NCBI GenBank assembly: GCA_964017195.1 | Contig: OZ024892.1 | Location: forward strand, 9,470,866 to 9,534,865 | Direction of reading: 5' to 3' | DNA: 64,000 bases | From: Siderastrea radians | Taxonomy: Eukaryota > Cnidaria > Anthozoa > Scleractinia > Rhizangiidae | Notes under the pieces: generated by a model | Told to the model about the DNA's origin: nothing | Databases searched by the model: none | The model's input: only the letters and a program-made list of their open reading frames with translations | Part shown: piece by piece, positions 24,020-32,836 of the stretch | Layout: each line of letters begins with the position of its first letter | How positions within the stretch are numbered: the first letter of the stretch is position 1 | Made by a program: the position numbers and the translations under genes

Positions 24020-24318
24020 TGCAGAGTTATCCGCTGGTCAACCCGGTACCAGGACTTCTCTGAAGTAAACCCGCTGACCGGGGACTCACGTGCTCAGCCG
24101 AACGAGTCGGCCATGTTTCTTTTTCGAACACTGCGAACGATTTGAAGGACTTAAGCTAGTTATTTCTCGCCTTATGGACTTCTTGTAAGTGTTATCGCTT
24201 CTCTAGATAAATCTATTTGTATTGTATTATGATTTTTGCGTTCTTGTTGGATTGTAGAATGATTCCTTCATCGTTGACATTAAAGTGAATTTTGCTCATC
24301 GAGAAGGCTATTTCTTCA
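24020..24318 (+). repeat. 3' LTR
   Basis: Same 299-bp sequence as the 5' LTR, with TG and CA ends. It is followed by ttttt and then satellite sequence, completing the target duplication. Confidence 0.95.
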
Positions 24319-24865
24319 TTTTTCAGTAGTGATATTTGGTTTAATAAGCTCAAGTGTCCCTGTTTGTGTTCAGTGGTCACTTTTGTTTAAAAAAAGTGTG
24401 CGTATATATGTCGGTTCAGTGTCCACTTTTGTTTAATAAACTGAAGTGTCCATTTGTCTGTTCAATGTCTGTTTTTGTTTAATAACCACAAATGTGCGTA
24501 TGTCTGCTGAGTGACCACATTTGTTTAATAAGAAGAAGTGTGCGTACGTCTGTTCAGTGTCCACTTTTGTTTAATAAACAGAAGTCTCCATATCTCTGTT
24601 CAGTGTCCCCTTTTGTTTATTAAACACAAGTGTGCATATGTCTCTTTTAGTGTCTATATGACTGTTTCACTGATCACTTTTGTTTAATAAGCACAAGTGT
24701 GCGTGTCCACTTTTGTTTAATGAGGACAAGGGTGTGTATGTCTGTTCAGTGTCCACTTTTGTTTAATAAACAGAAGTGTCCGTCTGTCTTTTCAATTTCC
24801 ACGTTTCGTTTAATAAATACAAGTGTCCTTATTTCTTTTCAGTGTCCACTTTTGTTTAATAAGCA
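24319..24865 (+). repeat. 47-bp satellite, forward orientation, segment 4
   Basis: About a dozen fairly diverged forward units lie between the Gypsy element and the virus-like element. The last unit is cut at 'taataagca', which is restored as 'taagcacaagtg' after 46883. Confidence 0.9.
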
Positions 24866-25224
24866 AGTAGTAAGGCACGGGGATACAGCACGTAACCAAT
24901 CAGAGAGCTCGTTCCAGGCCTTCTCCAAATATCCACCAATCAGATTGCAGGAAAATCACGTGCACAGTTGATGACGTCATAGGGGTCAAAGTCCACTTTG
25001 GGGTGGGCGCGCAGGGTGTGATGGGGGAGGACCGCAGAGATAGGAAGGCGCGGGCAAAGAAAAAAGACGACTTTTTAATCTATGACATGGAGTTACTTAA
25101 AGAGATTAGTAAATGCTTCTTCTTCTTGCTTGTCGTGTGAGTGAATAGATTTCAAATGTTCAGTCATTTGGTCCATATCGTGTTCCAAGACACTTTGTCG
25201 GAGTTTGTTGACTTTTTGTCGGCG
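24866..25224. repeat. Left terminal inverted repeat
   Basis: Matches 46499-46883 in inverted orientation. It includes the last 40-odd codons of the leftward gene at 25093-25551, so the right repeat carries a detached copy of that gene's 3' end. The main length difference is about 25 bp (around 'ttttaaaaaatttatgagtc') found only in the right copy. Confidence 0.9.
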
Positions 25225-25551
25225 TTCTAGTCTCTTAGCCAGGATGTAGTCCATGTACTTGTTTTTGTCTGCGGGGTCGTAGACGCTTCCGGCAATTTCC
25301 AATGGGAAAGCAATGGTGTTGGTTCTGTCAATAACGGCTAGATTATCCAAGTCGTTTTGGATTTGTTGTTTGAGTTGGTTGTGTTCTTTGTTGATGTCCA
25401 AGGCGCAAGCTTCTTGTTGGATTTTTTCTTTGTAATGTTCAGCAATATCTTCGAGGTCAAATCCTACTTCGAGTCCTCGTTTGACAAGTTCTAACATGTA
25501 ATCTTTGGCACTAGGGAAGGCTTTGGGATGAAGATCTTGGCAGTAGTCCAT
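25093..25551 (-). CDS. Helical protein of unknown function
   Basis: 152 residues, charged, with predicted long helices and no membrane segment. I do not recognise the family. It is the last gene of the leftward cluster and overlaps the preceding gene by 41 nt, so the two are probably on one transcript. Its C-terminal 40-odd residues lie inside the terminal repeat and are therefore duplicated, without a start, at the other end of the element. The position next to the terminus resembles early or replication genes in related elements, but nothing in the sequence proves a role. Confidence 0.6.
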   Translation of the reverse strand: MDYCQDLHPKAFPSAKDYMLELVKRGLEVGFDLEDIAEHYKEKIQQEACALDINKEHNQLKQQIQNDLDNLAVIDRTNTIAFPLEIAGSVYDPADKNKYMDYILAKRLERRQKVNKLRQSVLEHDMDQMTEHLKSIHSHDKQEEEAFTNLFK

Positions 25552-25744
25552 GTTGACGTTCCTTGCGACGAAGATGAATGGAATGAAGTTTTGCTTTGAG
25601 TTGTTGCTTTTTTATTTGAAACGGTGTGACGTGATCGCTTCTGTCATCGATCAGAGGTGATGTTTTCACGATGGCTAGAGGTTGATCGTGTTTGTAATTG
25701 AAAATCAGTACGTATTCTTGAAAGTGAACTTTTTTGACATTCAT
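25511..25744 (-). CDS. Small basic protein of unknown function
   Basis: 77 residues: a beta-like, hydrophobic first half (VHFQEYVLIFNYKHDQ) and a Lys/Arg-rich second half. It sits 7 nt downstream of the zinc-ribbon gene and overlaps the next gene. No family is recognised. Its C-terminal Arg/Ser-rich tail is read in the overlap with the next gene, so the true stop could be altered if there is an indel. Confidence 0.45.
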   Translation of the reverse strand: MNVKKVHFQEYVLIFNYKHDQPLAIVKTSPLIDDRSDHVTPFQIKKQQLKAKLHSIHLRRKERQHGLLPRSSSQSLP

Positions 25745-25751
25745 CTAGTCA

Positions 25752-26039
25752 CTATGTTCTTGAATGTGATAAATCGGCTTCGGTGGTGTTGGGGTGGTAC
25801 GACAGAGAATTGAGGTTGTTGAGTTTTTGTAAACGACGAGTGCAATTTGGGCAAAGTTCAATCTCTTCTTCGATGTCAAAACGTGATCGACAGGTGTTAC
25901 ACCACAGTTGTTGTTGAAGTTCAAAGTGTCGATGGTATAGTTGATGGTATTTGATTTGCCAGTGATGTATCGTGTCTTGGAGTTCTTGAATCTGGCGATT
26001 GGCTGTTTGAAGTGAAGTGATGAGAGCGGGCAAGTTCAT
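25752..26039 (-). CDS. Coiled-coil / zinc-ribbon protein
   Basis: 95 residues. Residues 1-45 form a Gln-rich, likely coiled-coil helix. A four-cysteine zinc ribbon follows, CNTC then CPNC separated by about 14 residues. A role in nucleic-acid binding or protein contacts is plausible from the zinc ribbon, but no exact family is recognised. It belongs to the leftward cluster. Confidence 0.6.
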   Translation of the reverse strand: MNLPALITSLQTANRQIQELQDTIHHWQIKYHQLYHRHFELQQQLWCNTCRSRFDIEEEIELCPNCTRRLQKLNNLNSLSYHPNTTEADLSHSRT

Positions 26040-26147
26040 GACTGGTGTGATCCGTATGTAATGTGTTGTTTATATCCATAAGGATAGGATTGAAACGTGT
26101 CAGGGTTCAAGACACGCTTGTCAAAGACGAGCTTGTAGTTCTTGGTT
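26040..26147 (-). other. Coding-like remnant between leftward genes
   Basis: In another minus-strand frame, from about 26224 to 26042, an open stretch with coding-like composition (ETKNYKLVFDKRVLNPDTFQ) overlaps the C-terminus of the next gene and ends at a TGA. It may be the displaced 3' part of that gene after a frameshift, or a remnant of a lost one. Confidence 0.35.
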
Positions 26148-26687
26148 TCAGCGATGGTTTTGATTTGTTTGGGTTCGGCGACGCGTTGAATCTTGTGGGC
26201 TATCCGGTTCTGGCATGGTGATGTGCGTCACATCCAACTGCAAACTGTCGTCGACTTCAAAGTTCTCATTTGAGTTCAACATTTTACTAATCTGATGCAA
26301 AATGCGGCGGGCCCCGGATAAGGGGTCTCGCCAATCGCCGACAGTTACATTGGCTGAGGTGTGGGCCGATTGAAGTCGGTTGGAAGATAAATAAAATTGA
26401 ATTCTGTCATGGTCTGGCATGGACTCGGTGAGATCTTCGATAACGTCAGCCAATCCTTCTTCAAACGCGCGCACAATATTGCCATGCCCTTCTGGAATAC
26501 TCTCTGGCGGGTTTTCCACGCGTAAGTGATAGATTGTACGTGTGATTCCATAGCGCTTGGCTTGACGTTCTCGGAATTTAACACGTCGAAATTGATAATG
26601 TCCTCGTCGACCCAGGGCGCCGCGTTGTTGTTCCCATCTTTCCATATACTCATTAAGATCATCGTCGGACTCGGTTTTACTTGCCAT
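26148..26687 (-). CDS. Possible N-terminal module of a lost B-family polymerase
   Basis: 179 residues. The central part (residues about 30-150; motifs YGITRTIYHLRV, DRIQFYLSS, NENFEVDDS) resembles, from memory of the family, the conserved N-terminal region found on long Polinton-type polymerase proteins in cnidarian and other invertebrate genomes. The exonuclease and palm motifs of a polymerase are absent here and elsewhere in the element. The C-terminal 30 residues are Asp/Pro/Thr/Arg-rich and overlap an alternative open frame, so a frameshift near 26200 is possible. It could also be an independent protein; the assignment is tentative. Confidence 0.45.
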   Translation of the reverse strand: MASKTESDDDLNEYMERWEQQRGALGRRGHYQFRRVKFRERQAKRYGITRTIYHLRVENPPESIPEGHGNIVRAFEEGLADVIEDLTESMPDHDRIQFYLSSNRLQSAHTSANVTVGDWRDPLSGARRILHQISKMLNSNENFEVDDSLQLDVTHITMPEPDSPQDSTRRRTQTNQNHR

Positions 26688-26839
26688 GCTAACAAAAAAT
26701 GATGCGTTAAAAAGATAGAGAGGTGAGTTAAATAGATTTTTTAATGTTCAATGGACGGTCCCCACCATTGTTTTTGACAGCCAGTTGTAATCCGCCATAA
26801 CTGCCAGGATGTTTGGGATCGTAGCAGGCTTTCAGAACT

Positions 26840-27238
26840 TTACGTTCCAAACGTTGCTGCCGTTTGCCCATAACGCCAAACGACTTCCAATACACAGCAT
26901 GCTAACCTACTCAGCAACATCGAAAACAATGTTTTATAGGTGGGAATCACGTGACTCATGGTGTTAAATACCCACTGTCGAAGCGTTCGATACTCTTGCG
27001 GTGATAAATAATGTCGCATCCCTTCCATGTAAGCGATGAAATACGGTGTAAAATCGTTCCCTTCTTGTCCTTTTTCTGCGATGAGGTCCAATAACACTTG
27101 ACGAGGATCAGCCGTTTTCTCCAAATCATCAAAATGATCTGCCGAAATACCTGCACTTCGCATCACTAAGCGCCAAAGACATTCTTTAGTGACACGCGTC
27201 AATGCCATCATCAAAAGACAACCTCGGAAAAACAACAT
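26840..27238 (-). CDS. Helical protein of unknown function, first leftward gene
   Basis: Up to 132 residues. The likely start is one of the Met codons at 27208-27213 (MALTRVTKEC...) because the preceding residues are hydrophobic and lie within the expected 5' leader. A minus-strand TATA box (tatataaagg) about 40 nt upstream supports this. The protein is mostly helical with no recognised domain. It heads the leftward cluster and is divergent from the 27389 gene. Confidence 0.55.
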   Translation of the reverse strand: MLFFRGCLLMMALTRVTKECLWRLVMRSAGISADHFDDLEKTADPRQVLLDLIAEKGQEGNDFTPYFIAYMEGMRHYLSPQEYRTLRQWVFNTMSHVIPTYKTLFSMLLSRLACCVLEVVWRYGQTAATFGT

Positions 27239-27273
27239 CCTTTTTATAGATGGCTTGATTGACAGCTCGTCTC

Positions 27274-27284
27274 CTTTATATACA
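27274..27284 (-). promoter_or_regulatory. TATA box of the leftward cluster
   Basis: On the minus strand the sequence reads gtatataaagg, about 30-40 nt before the start of the 26840-27238 gene. It lies in the short divergent intergenic region. Confidence 0.55.
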
Positions 27285-27388
27285 GCTGATTCTTTTGTTT
27301 TTTTCTCGTCACTTTTTTTGCCAGATCAATGAAGAGACGCTTTCGTGCATCCACTCGTGTTTTTGGTAAAAACAAATAAGTTCCTAAA

Positions 27389-27907
27389 ATGGAATCTCCT
27401 TTTACTGCAAGCGGCAATATCGATTATAACACTCGTTTTTATCAAGAAATGGTCGAATGCCGATGGAAACGATGTTGGATCGTGGCCATTCTCAAACATA
27501 TTCATCGTCACGTGCACGATCTAGAAACACCCACTCAACCCGTTTACAGTGAAGAAGTATTACTTCATATGCGTCATATTAATGAGGCCATCAAAGAAGG
27601 GTTACGTCATCTGTCTTTGGATTTGGTGTATCAATCGTAGCGCAATCTACTGACCCAATATCACATGGACGTCCCGTGTTGGCAACCTAACGACATCGAA
27701 TTCATCATGCACATCACGAGCCCCGACATCGTGACAGAACAAATTTTAGAAGAAATCGTGTCTTTTCGACGCCAAGTTAGTACGTTCACCTACGAACTTT
27801 TGGGTTTCACCCATGAAGACGTGGATAATATTTTTGGGTGGTCACGTGCAACCTTACGTCAACGTGAATGGGTGGGCATCGACATACCCGATGGACCTGA
27901 ACGTTGA
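27389..27907 (+). pseudogene. Unknown gene interrupted by in-frame TAG
   Basis: Two open stretches, 27389-27640 (83 codons) and the part ending at 27907, lie in exactly the same frame and are separated only by a TAG at 27638-27640. The sequence between that stop and the next ATG at 27665 is also open and protein-like. Without the stop it would be one gene of about 172 codons, acidic and helical, of no recognised family. It is either a nonsense mutation or a read-through arrangement. It is divergent from the leftward cluster. Confidence 0.55.
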
Positions 27908-27970
27908 CCCCTATTTTTTTGTCTCCACCAATCCTAGCTAAGATCACGTCAACATCACGTCATGATCGCC

Positions 27971-27980
27971 TATAAAATAG
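27971..27980 (+). promoter_or_regulatory. TATA box for the GRF zinc-finger gene
   Basis: tataaaatag lies 47 nt before the ATG at 28018, a distance that gives a short leader. Confidence 0.6.
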
Positions 27981-28017
27981 CGTGTTCTTTTTTCATTCTT
28001 TCTCTCTTCAATTCACC

Positions 28018-28857
28018 ATGGCCACGAAGAGACCTTTGCAACAACTCGAAGAGATGGTTACTGCTTTACCCCCTGCACCCACGGAGAAAAAGTCCAAAAA
28101 AGACAAAAAAATCAAAATCAAAAAACCACCTCAAGTGGATCCTTCTTCATCACCACCAGTACCGTCAACACCTACAACGACCACATTGTCACCACCACCA
28201 GTACCGCCGCCGCCACCACCACCACTCATCAATATGGATGACTTATTCAATGGTGACAATATTCTCAATTTGTTAAATCCGCCTGCTGCTAGTTATCAAG
28301 TACAACTACCGCCTATGGAACAAGCTTGTCAATCCGTTGTCTGTCCTATGCATCAAACAGACCTAACTTGCTTTCAAGCCCAAACCACAGGAGACACTTA
28401 CATCAAATGCCAAGAAAAGAAATGTGGCCTCTCTTGTCATCAAGATCAAATCGCCACTTATCTCAAAATCATTAATGAAAAACTCCATCCTGATTATCTC
28501 AAAAGAACCCTGGTGTGTGACTGTGAAGAGCCCTTGGTCTTACGAATCAGCCGATCCCAAGCCAACCCCAACCGACCTTATTTTACATGCAAGGAAACAC
28601 CCGAGGATCGATGTCCTTTCTTTCAATGGGCCGACAAACCCTTGAAACCCAAAAACCAAAAGAAACAAAGACAAGACACATCTTCTTCCAAGTTCTCATT
28701 AAAAAAAAATATCAGAAACGTAACAAGCGTCTTACGGATACATGCTGATCTCCACTCGCTCGAAACGATCCCACTCTTCCTGTTGTGGAGAAAATTGGAC
28801 TTAATGTCTGACAAGATCGTCGATTGTGACCAGTGTGATCGAGAAGATGTATTTTAA
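28018..28857 (+). CDS. GRF-type zinc-finger protein
   Basis: 279 residues from the first ATG after the TATA box. An N-terminal Lys-rich and Pro-rich linker (residues about 20-75) leads to two zinc-binding regions. The first has CPMH...C...C with a following CGLSC near residues 105-145. The second has the GRF signature: CDC, then a Pro-Tyr-Phe-Thr-Cys core, then CPFFQW near residues 175-215. GRF fingers bind single-stranded nucleic acid in topoisomerases, nucleases and viral proteins, so a role in DNA metabolism is likely. The C-terminal tail after an A9 run near 28701-28710 changes character and may be out of frame. Confidence 0.75.
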   Translation: MATKRPLQQLEEMVTALPPAPTEKKSKKDKKIKIKKPPQVDPSSSPPVPSTPTTTTLSPPPVPPPPPPPLINMDDLFNGDNILNLLNPPAASYQVQLPPMEQACQSVVCPMHQTDLTCFQAQTTGDTYIKCQEKKCGLSCHQDQIATYLKIINEKLHPDYLKRTLVCDCEEPLVLRISRSQANPNRPYFTCKETPEDRCPFFQWADKPLKPKNQKKQRQDTSSSKFSLKKNIRNVTSVLRIHADLHSLETIPLFLLWRKLDLMSDKIVDCDQCDREDVF

Positions 28858-29126
28858 TTCTTCAACAATAACAGTAGTAGTAGTAGTAGTCATAGCAACT
28901 TGTCTACAAAATTGTTTGTGCACTTGTTTACAATAAAAAAACCAAGTTTTGAAACGCGATGCAGGAGTGACGGGTTTTTATACTTTTTTCTGGGCAGGGT
29001 AGAGAGACACAATAAAAAATCATTTTTTCTAACATCTTTGGGGGGTCGCCCACACTTATAAAAACCTGTCTCCCAGTCTCTTTCGTTCATTTCCCCCTTA
29101 GACACGATTGAAACCAGACGTGTAGG
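28858..29126 (+). other. Intergenic region with poly(A) signal and promoter
   Basis: Contains a short gta repeat (28873-28890), an aataaa signal at about 28932 serving the zinc-finger gene, and a TATA box (tataaaaa, 29057-29064) about 70 nt before the next start codon. Confidence 0.55.
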
Positions 29127-29152
29127 ATGGCGCTCCGTGGCAAGGAAGAGCT
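29127..29152 (+). pseudogene. 5' fragment of a viral gene cut by a transposon
   Basis: An ATG at 29127, correctly placed after the TATA box at 29057, opens a frame of about eight codons (MALRGKEE) that runs straight into the terminal repeat of the inserted DNA element. The continuation is probably the fragment at 31790-32169. Confidence 0.5.
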
Positions 29153-31492
29153 TCACTTGCAACACTTGTTGAATAATTTGGGGTACAATTTGTTACAGTT
29201 TAGCATGAGGAACTAAAAAAAATCGCAGCATGTACTCATTACAAGTGTTATTTTACGCCAATCATTTCTGTCAGCAATGAAGAGAATTATATCAACACGT
29301 ACGGTCGGTATGTGTCCTTGCAGTTATTTTTAAAACAGCATGACAGACATTACGATTATAAGAAAGCGATCACGTCGTGAAGAAAAATTATTACAGGAAA
29401 GAACGAGCGCAGTCAACGAAAGTCCGGGAATTTTAAGGCAGGTATGTCTGATTTTCGGGTAACCTCCTTTTGGCTTTGTCGAATGTTAGCAATGTTAGTC
29501 GCACGGTTTGTCACCATACGCCAGGAAACGAAACCTAAAACAGGACAAGAGAATTATTCGGTCTTGTCACGCCGTTTGTAATGATGCTGGTCGTTTCAGT
29601 TTTATGATATATTTTCTTTGCTAGACCGCCACCATAGTCTTTTATGACAATCAAAACCGGTTGATGCATGCAATTGCGATTTTAGTAGATTTTTCTGGGC
29701 AGGCTGTCAAAACAGAATCATAATTTTGTGTGAGAATTATCTGGCGGGAATTTATTTCAACATTACGTAAACCTGCAAATTCTCCTCGTTGCCTCTTAGA
29801 ACTGCCCATAATTATCTTTACTAAGTTGTATTGATTTGTATGTAGGTCGAGCAAGAACCCGACATCGATCAATTCTTAGACTAAGGCTATAGATTTTTAT
29901 GTGAAGAAATGTATGTTAGAGGACGCATGGGATGTGGCGCTTTCACGACTCCGATTATAATTTATTCGAGCTACACTGGTATCATGTATTAACATTACCC
30001 AGCTTCATTGCGTTTTCCTTTTAATATTTTATTTACTGTATTTTAAGTATAGAAGGTTTCCAACCTAAATGCTGTAGCGACATCTTGGGTAATGCCAGTT
30101 TTTCTTCAAAACATATATTGCATTTGTGTTTTGCGTGTAACGCAATGCTGGCCGGAAATATGAGGTTTCGAAAATCGCACGCGTCTTCAATAACGACGAC
30201 CCATCCACGAAACTTTGGAATCGAGACAAAAAGAGACAAGAGACCTTTGGTAAGTAGTAACAAGAGAAAATGAACGATTTTGTACACACCTTGAGGCGAA
30301 ATATTAGCATCGCGCTCTAGCTTTATTCTGATTTCCTTAGATAATATGCTGTACCTGGAAACTTGATCGCTATCGTAGCGCTGTAGCTTATCCTGTTTTC
30401 CTTGGGTAGAATATACCTGGAAGCGAAATGTCTAACATCGTACTTTAGCTAATATTCTGTCTTCCTTAGGTAGCAGATACCTGGAAGCGGAATGTCTAAC
30501 ATCGCTTTTTAGCTTATTCTGTCTTCCTTGGGTAACAAATACCTGGAAGCGAAATGCCTAACATCGCACTTTAGCTAATATTCTGTCTTCCTTGGGTAGC
30601 AGATACCTGGAAGCGGAATGTCTAACATCGCTTTTAGGTTATTCTGTCTTCCTTGGGTAGCAAATACCTGGAAGCGAAATGCCTAACATCGCACTTTAGC
30701 TAATATTCTGTCTTCCTTGGGTAGCAGATACCTGGAAGCGGAATGTCTAACATCGCTTTTTAGCTTATTCTGTCTTCCCTGGGTAGCAAATACCTGGAAG
30801 CGGAATGTCTAACATCGCGCTTTAGCTTATTCTGTCTTCCTTGGGTAGCAAATACCTGGAGGCAGAATGTCTAACATCGCTTTTTAGCTTATTCTGTTTT
30901 CCCTGGGTAGCAGATACCTGGAAGCGGAATGACTAACATCGCCTTTTAGCTTATTCTGTCTTCCTTGGGTAGCAGATACCTGGAAGCAGAATGTCTTACA
31001 TCGCTTTTTAGCTTATTCTGCCTTCCCTGGGTAGCAGATACCTGGAAGTGGAATGTCTAACATCGCGCTTTAGCTTATTCTGTCTTCCTTGGGTAGCAGA
31101 TACCTGGAAGCGGAATGTTTAACATCGCTTTTTAGCTAACACTATCGGCTTTTGGTATATTTATGTAAATTTCCCTTCAGTTATCGTATGCGCTACAATA
31201 GTTCAAGTTTTATTCTTTTAATTCACTACAGAAGGAAAAATTCATAGAAATAATTTAGGTCATTCTTACGAAAGGACTTTTACTTTTTCCATTTAGATCT
31301 CTTTTTTGATATAAAGACATTATCGCTGTTTGAAAGGAAGTAAGACATAAAGAAGCTGAGAATTAAAGGTGTATTGATCATTTTCAAACCGGAATAATTC
31401 TTACATGCTGCGATTTTTTTTCATGGCCTAAGTTCCTCATGCTAAACTGTAACAAATTGTACCCCAAATTATTCAACAAGTGTTGCAAGTGA
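29153..31492. mobile_element. 2.3-kb non-autonomous DNA transposon
   Basis: About 65 bp at the left end (tcacttgcaacacttgttga onwards) are repeated in inverted orientation at the right end, finishing gttgcaagtga at 31492. Similarity continues past this with a small gap into the 'aaaatcgcagcatgt' segment. No transposase frame is present. The interior carries a 61-bp minisatellite. I could not find a clear target-site duplication, so boundaries may be off by a few bases or the site may have been rearranged. Confidence 0.75.
30310..31135. repeat. 61-bp minisatellite, about 13 copies
   Basis: Tandem units of about 61 bp contain 'gggtagcagatacctggaag' followed by 'cggaatgtctaacatcgc'. Some units are one base longer (gctaatattctg against gcttattctg). 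The array lies inside the 29153-31492 transposon. Confidence 0.95.
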
Positions 31493-31789
31493 TAATTCTT
31501 GAGCCCGGCCAACTCGCGCGAATCCTAACCGCCGTTTTTAGCAGGACTCTATCATGTTCCGGTGAAATTAATTTTTCTTCGTCTGTTCATGTGGTTTTCC
31601 TTCTTATAGGTCGTCAAAAATGTCAATTTACACGAATTCCACCGGACACGGTTAACGCCTTAGGTGTCAACTGCAGTGTCTGATGTTACCGTTTTTATTG
31701 TATGCAAATTAGGCTACCGGGAGATTCAATCTCCCGGTAACCTCATTTGCATACTTTTTTTCTGTGGCTTAAGCTCCTCATGTGATCGA
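31493..31789. repeat. Short palindromic insertion next to the transposon
   Basis: At about 31700-31754 a near-perfect palindrome occurs: tatgcaaattaggctaccgg on one side and ccggtaacctcatttgcata on the other. The following words 'ggcttaagctcctcatg' resemble the internal end of the neighbouring transposon's terminal repeat ('ggcctaagttcctcatg'). The stretch is not viral coding sequence. Confidence 0.5.
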
Positions 31790-32169
31790 ATGACCGACCT
31801 GATCGTGTCCGGTTCCCCCGAATTGAGTCTGATCGCTCGAACTCAGTTGATGACTTCCCTAGGACTCTTATCGATGAAAACCATGGAATTATGTCAAGCG
31901 TGGGATCAATTTGAATACGCCTACAAGAGCACTGGGATCCCATGGCCCGATGATTTTGATGTGGCTTTTCCCAAGAAACATGAATACGCATCGCCTGCAG
32001 AAGAAGACAAGGTGATAGGCAAAAAAGGGGGGTGAAAGAACCCAAACCCAAGAAAACCAAACGAAAACACACCGGGGATACAGAGCCATCACCACCACCA
32101 CCACTCCCTCCAGAACCTTCACCGGAACCCTCGTCGGAACCCTCGTCGGAGTCCAAAAAAGACATTTAA
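31790..32169 (+). pseudogene. 3' part of the transposon-split viral gene, frameshifted
   Basis: From the ATG at 31790 an 81-codon frame ends at 32035 just after an AAAAAAGGGGGG run (32021-32032). Beyond it, the -1 frame continues with coding-like basic and proline-rich sequence (KEPKPKKTKRKH, then Pro/Ser/Glu repeats) to a stop at 32167-32169. So the gene lost its 5' end to the transposon and has a frame break at a homopolymer. The family is not recognised; the first part is helical and the tail disordered. Confidence 0.55.
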
Positions 32170-32207
32170 GAAAGATGATACCAAGCTTTCCAAAAAGAAG
32201 AAGCACC

Positions 32208-32821
32208 ATGACATCTCGGACCCCTGTATCCCTCTTGGAGGGCACTCGTTTGGAAACCGCGGCGGTGGAACCCCGACCTTTTGCACGAATTAGATGCCTT
32301 GTACGCGTTCTATCATTCTCAATGGTGGTGTTACCGTCAAAGATATTTTCATTTCAAGTTGCTTCACGCCTCCTTGAATGCCCTGGCCCTGGTGGTGACC
32401 GCCGTCGGGATGGTGGTCGGTTCCCTGATGGAGGACAGTCTATGGGTCACCTGTTTGTCCGCCTTGGGTGTGACTCTCAAAGGATGAAACGATTTTAAAA
32501 AATATCCTATCAAAATGGACATGTGTCATTTTGCTTTCACCACCTATGCCAAGACCTTGACTGAACTGCGCAATTACGTACGAGGCCTTCCGTTTGACGG
32601 AGATACCTTTCTTTCTGGTCAAGATGCAAACCTTGGACGACACCATCACCGACTTTGCACCGCCTGTACCCGATACCTATGCTCAAAAGTATCGCGCACG
32701 TTTCAAGCACGTGCCAGTGGCAGGTGACAGTGTGGATCAGGGCCATCTTCGTACCCCAGCCAGTTTGAACGCCACCCGTGTATCTTTGTTAGAGATGAAA
32801 CAAGCTTATAAAAAGCCATGA
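32208..32821 (+). pseudogene. Two-transmembrane membrane protein, multiply broken
   Basis: Coding signal runs through three frames. The start region is at 32208; a frame with two hydrophobic helices (about 32370-32480, SLNALALVVTAVG and a following hydrophobic stretch) stops at a TGA at 32485-32487 and continues open in the same frame. Then a shift near 32600-32610 leads to the frame that ends at 32819-32821. The layout, two close membrane helices followed by a helix with MCHFAFTTYAKTLTEL, resembles a two-TM protein that I recall as common in adintovirus-like elements (SLATT-like), a tentative match. Breaks at three places indicate decay. Confidence 0.55.
32807..32814 (+). promoter_or_regulatory. 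TATA box for integrase
   Basis: tataaaaa lies 30 nt before the first integrase ATG (32837), so the transcript would begin at or after that ATG. This favours the second in-frame ATG at 32864 as the real start. Confidence 0.5.
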
Positions 32822-32836
32822 TTTGCATTAAAAAAC

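Larger units (their letters stand above)
18772..24318 (+). mobile_element. Complete Ty3/Gypsy LTR retrotransposon
   Basis: Two 299-bp LTRs (18772-19070 and 24020-24318) begin TG and end CA. They are identical by eye along their length, implying recent insertion. ttttt flanks both ends (18767-18771 and 24319-24323), fitting a 5-bp target duplication inside a satellite unit. One gag-pol frame fills the interior, and a purine-rich tract (agggggggat) precedes the 3' LTR. The order protease, RT, RNase H, integrase identifies the Ty3/Gypsy group. Confidence 0.97.

Noticed and set aside
31700..31754. Rho-independent type terminator hairpin
   Set aside because: The palindrome lies in a eukaryotic mobile-element context and is better read as a fold-back repeat.
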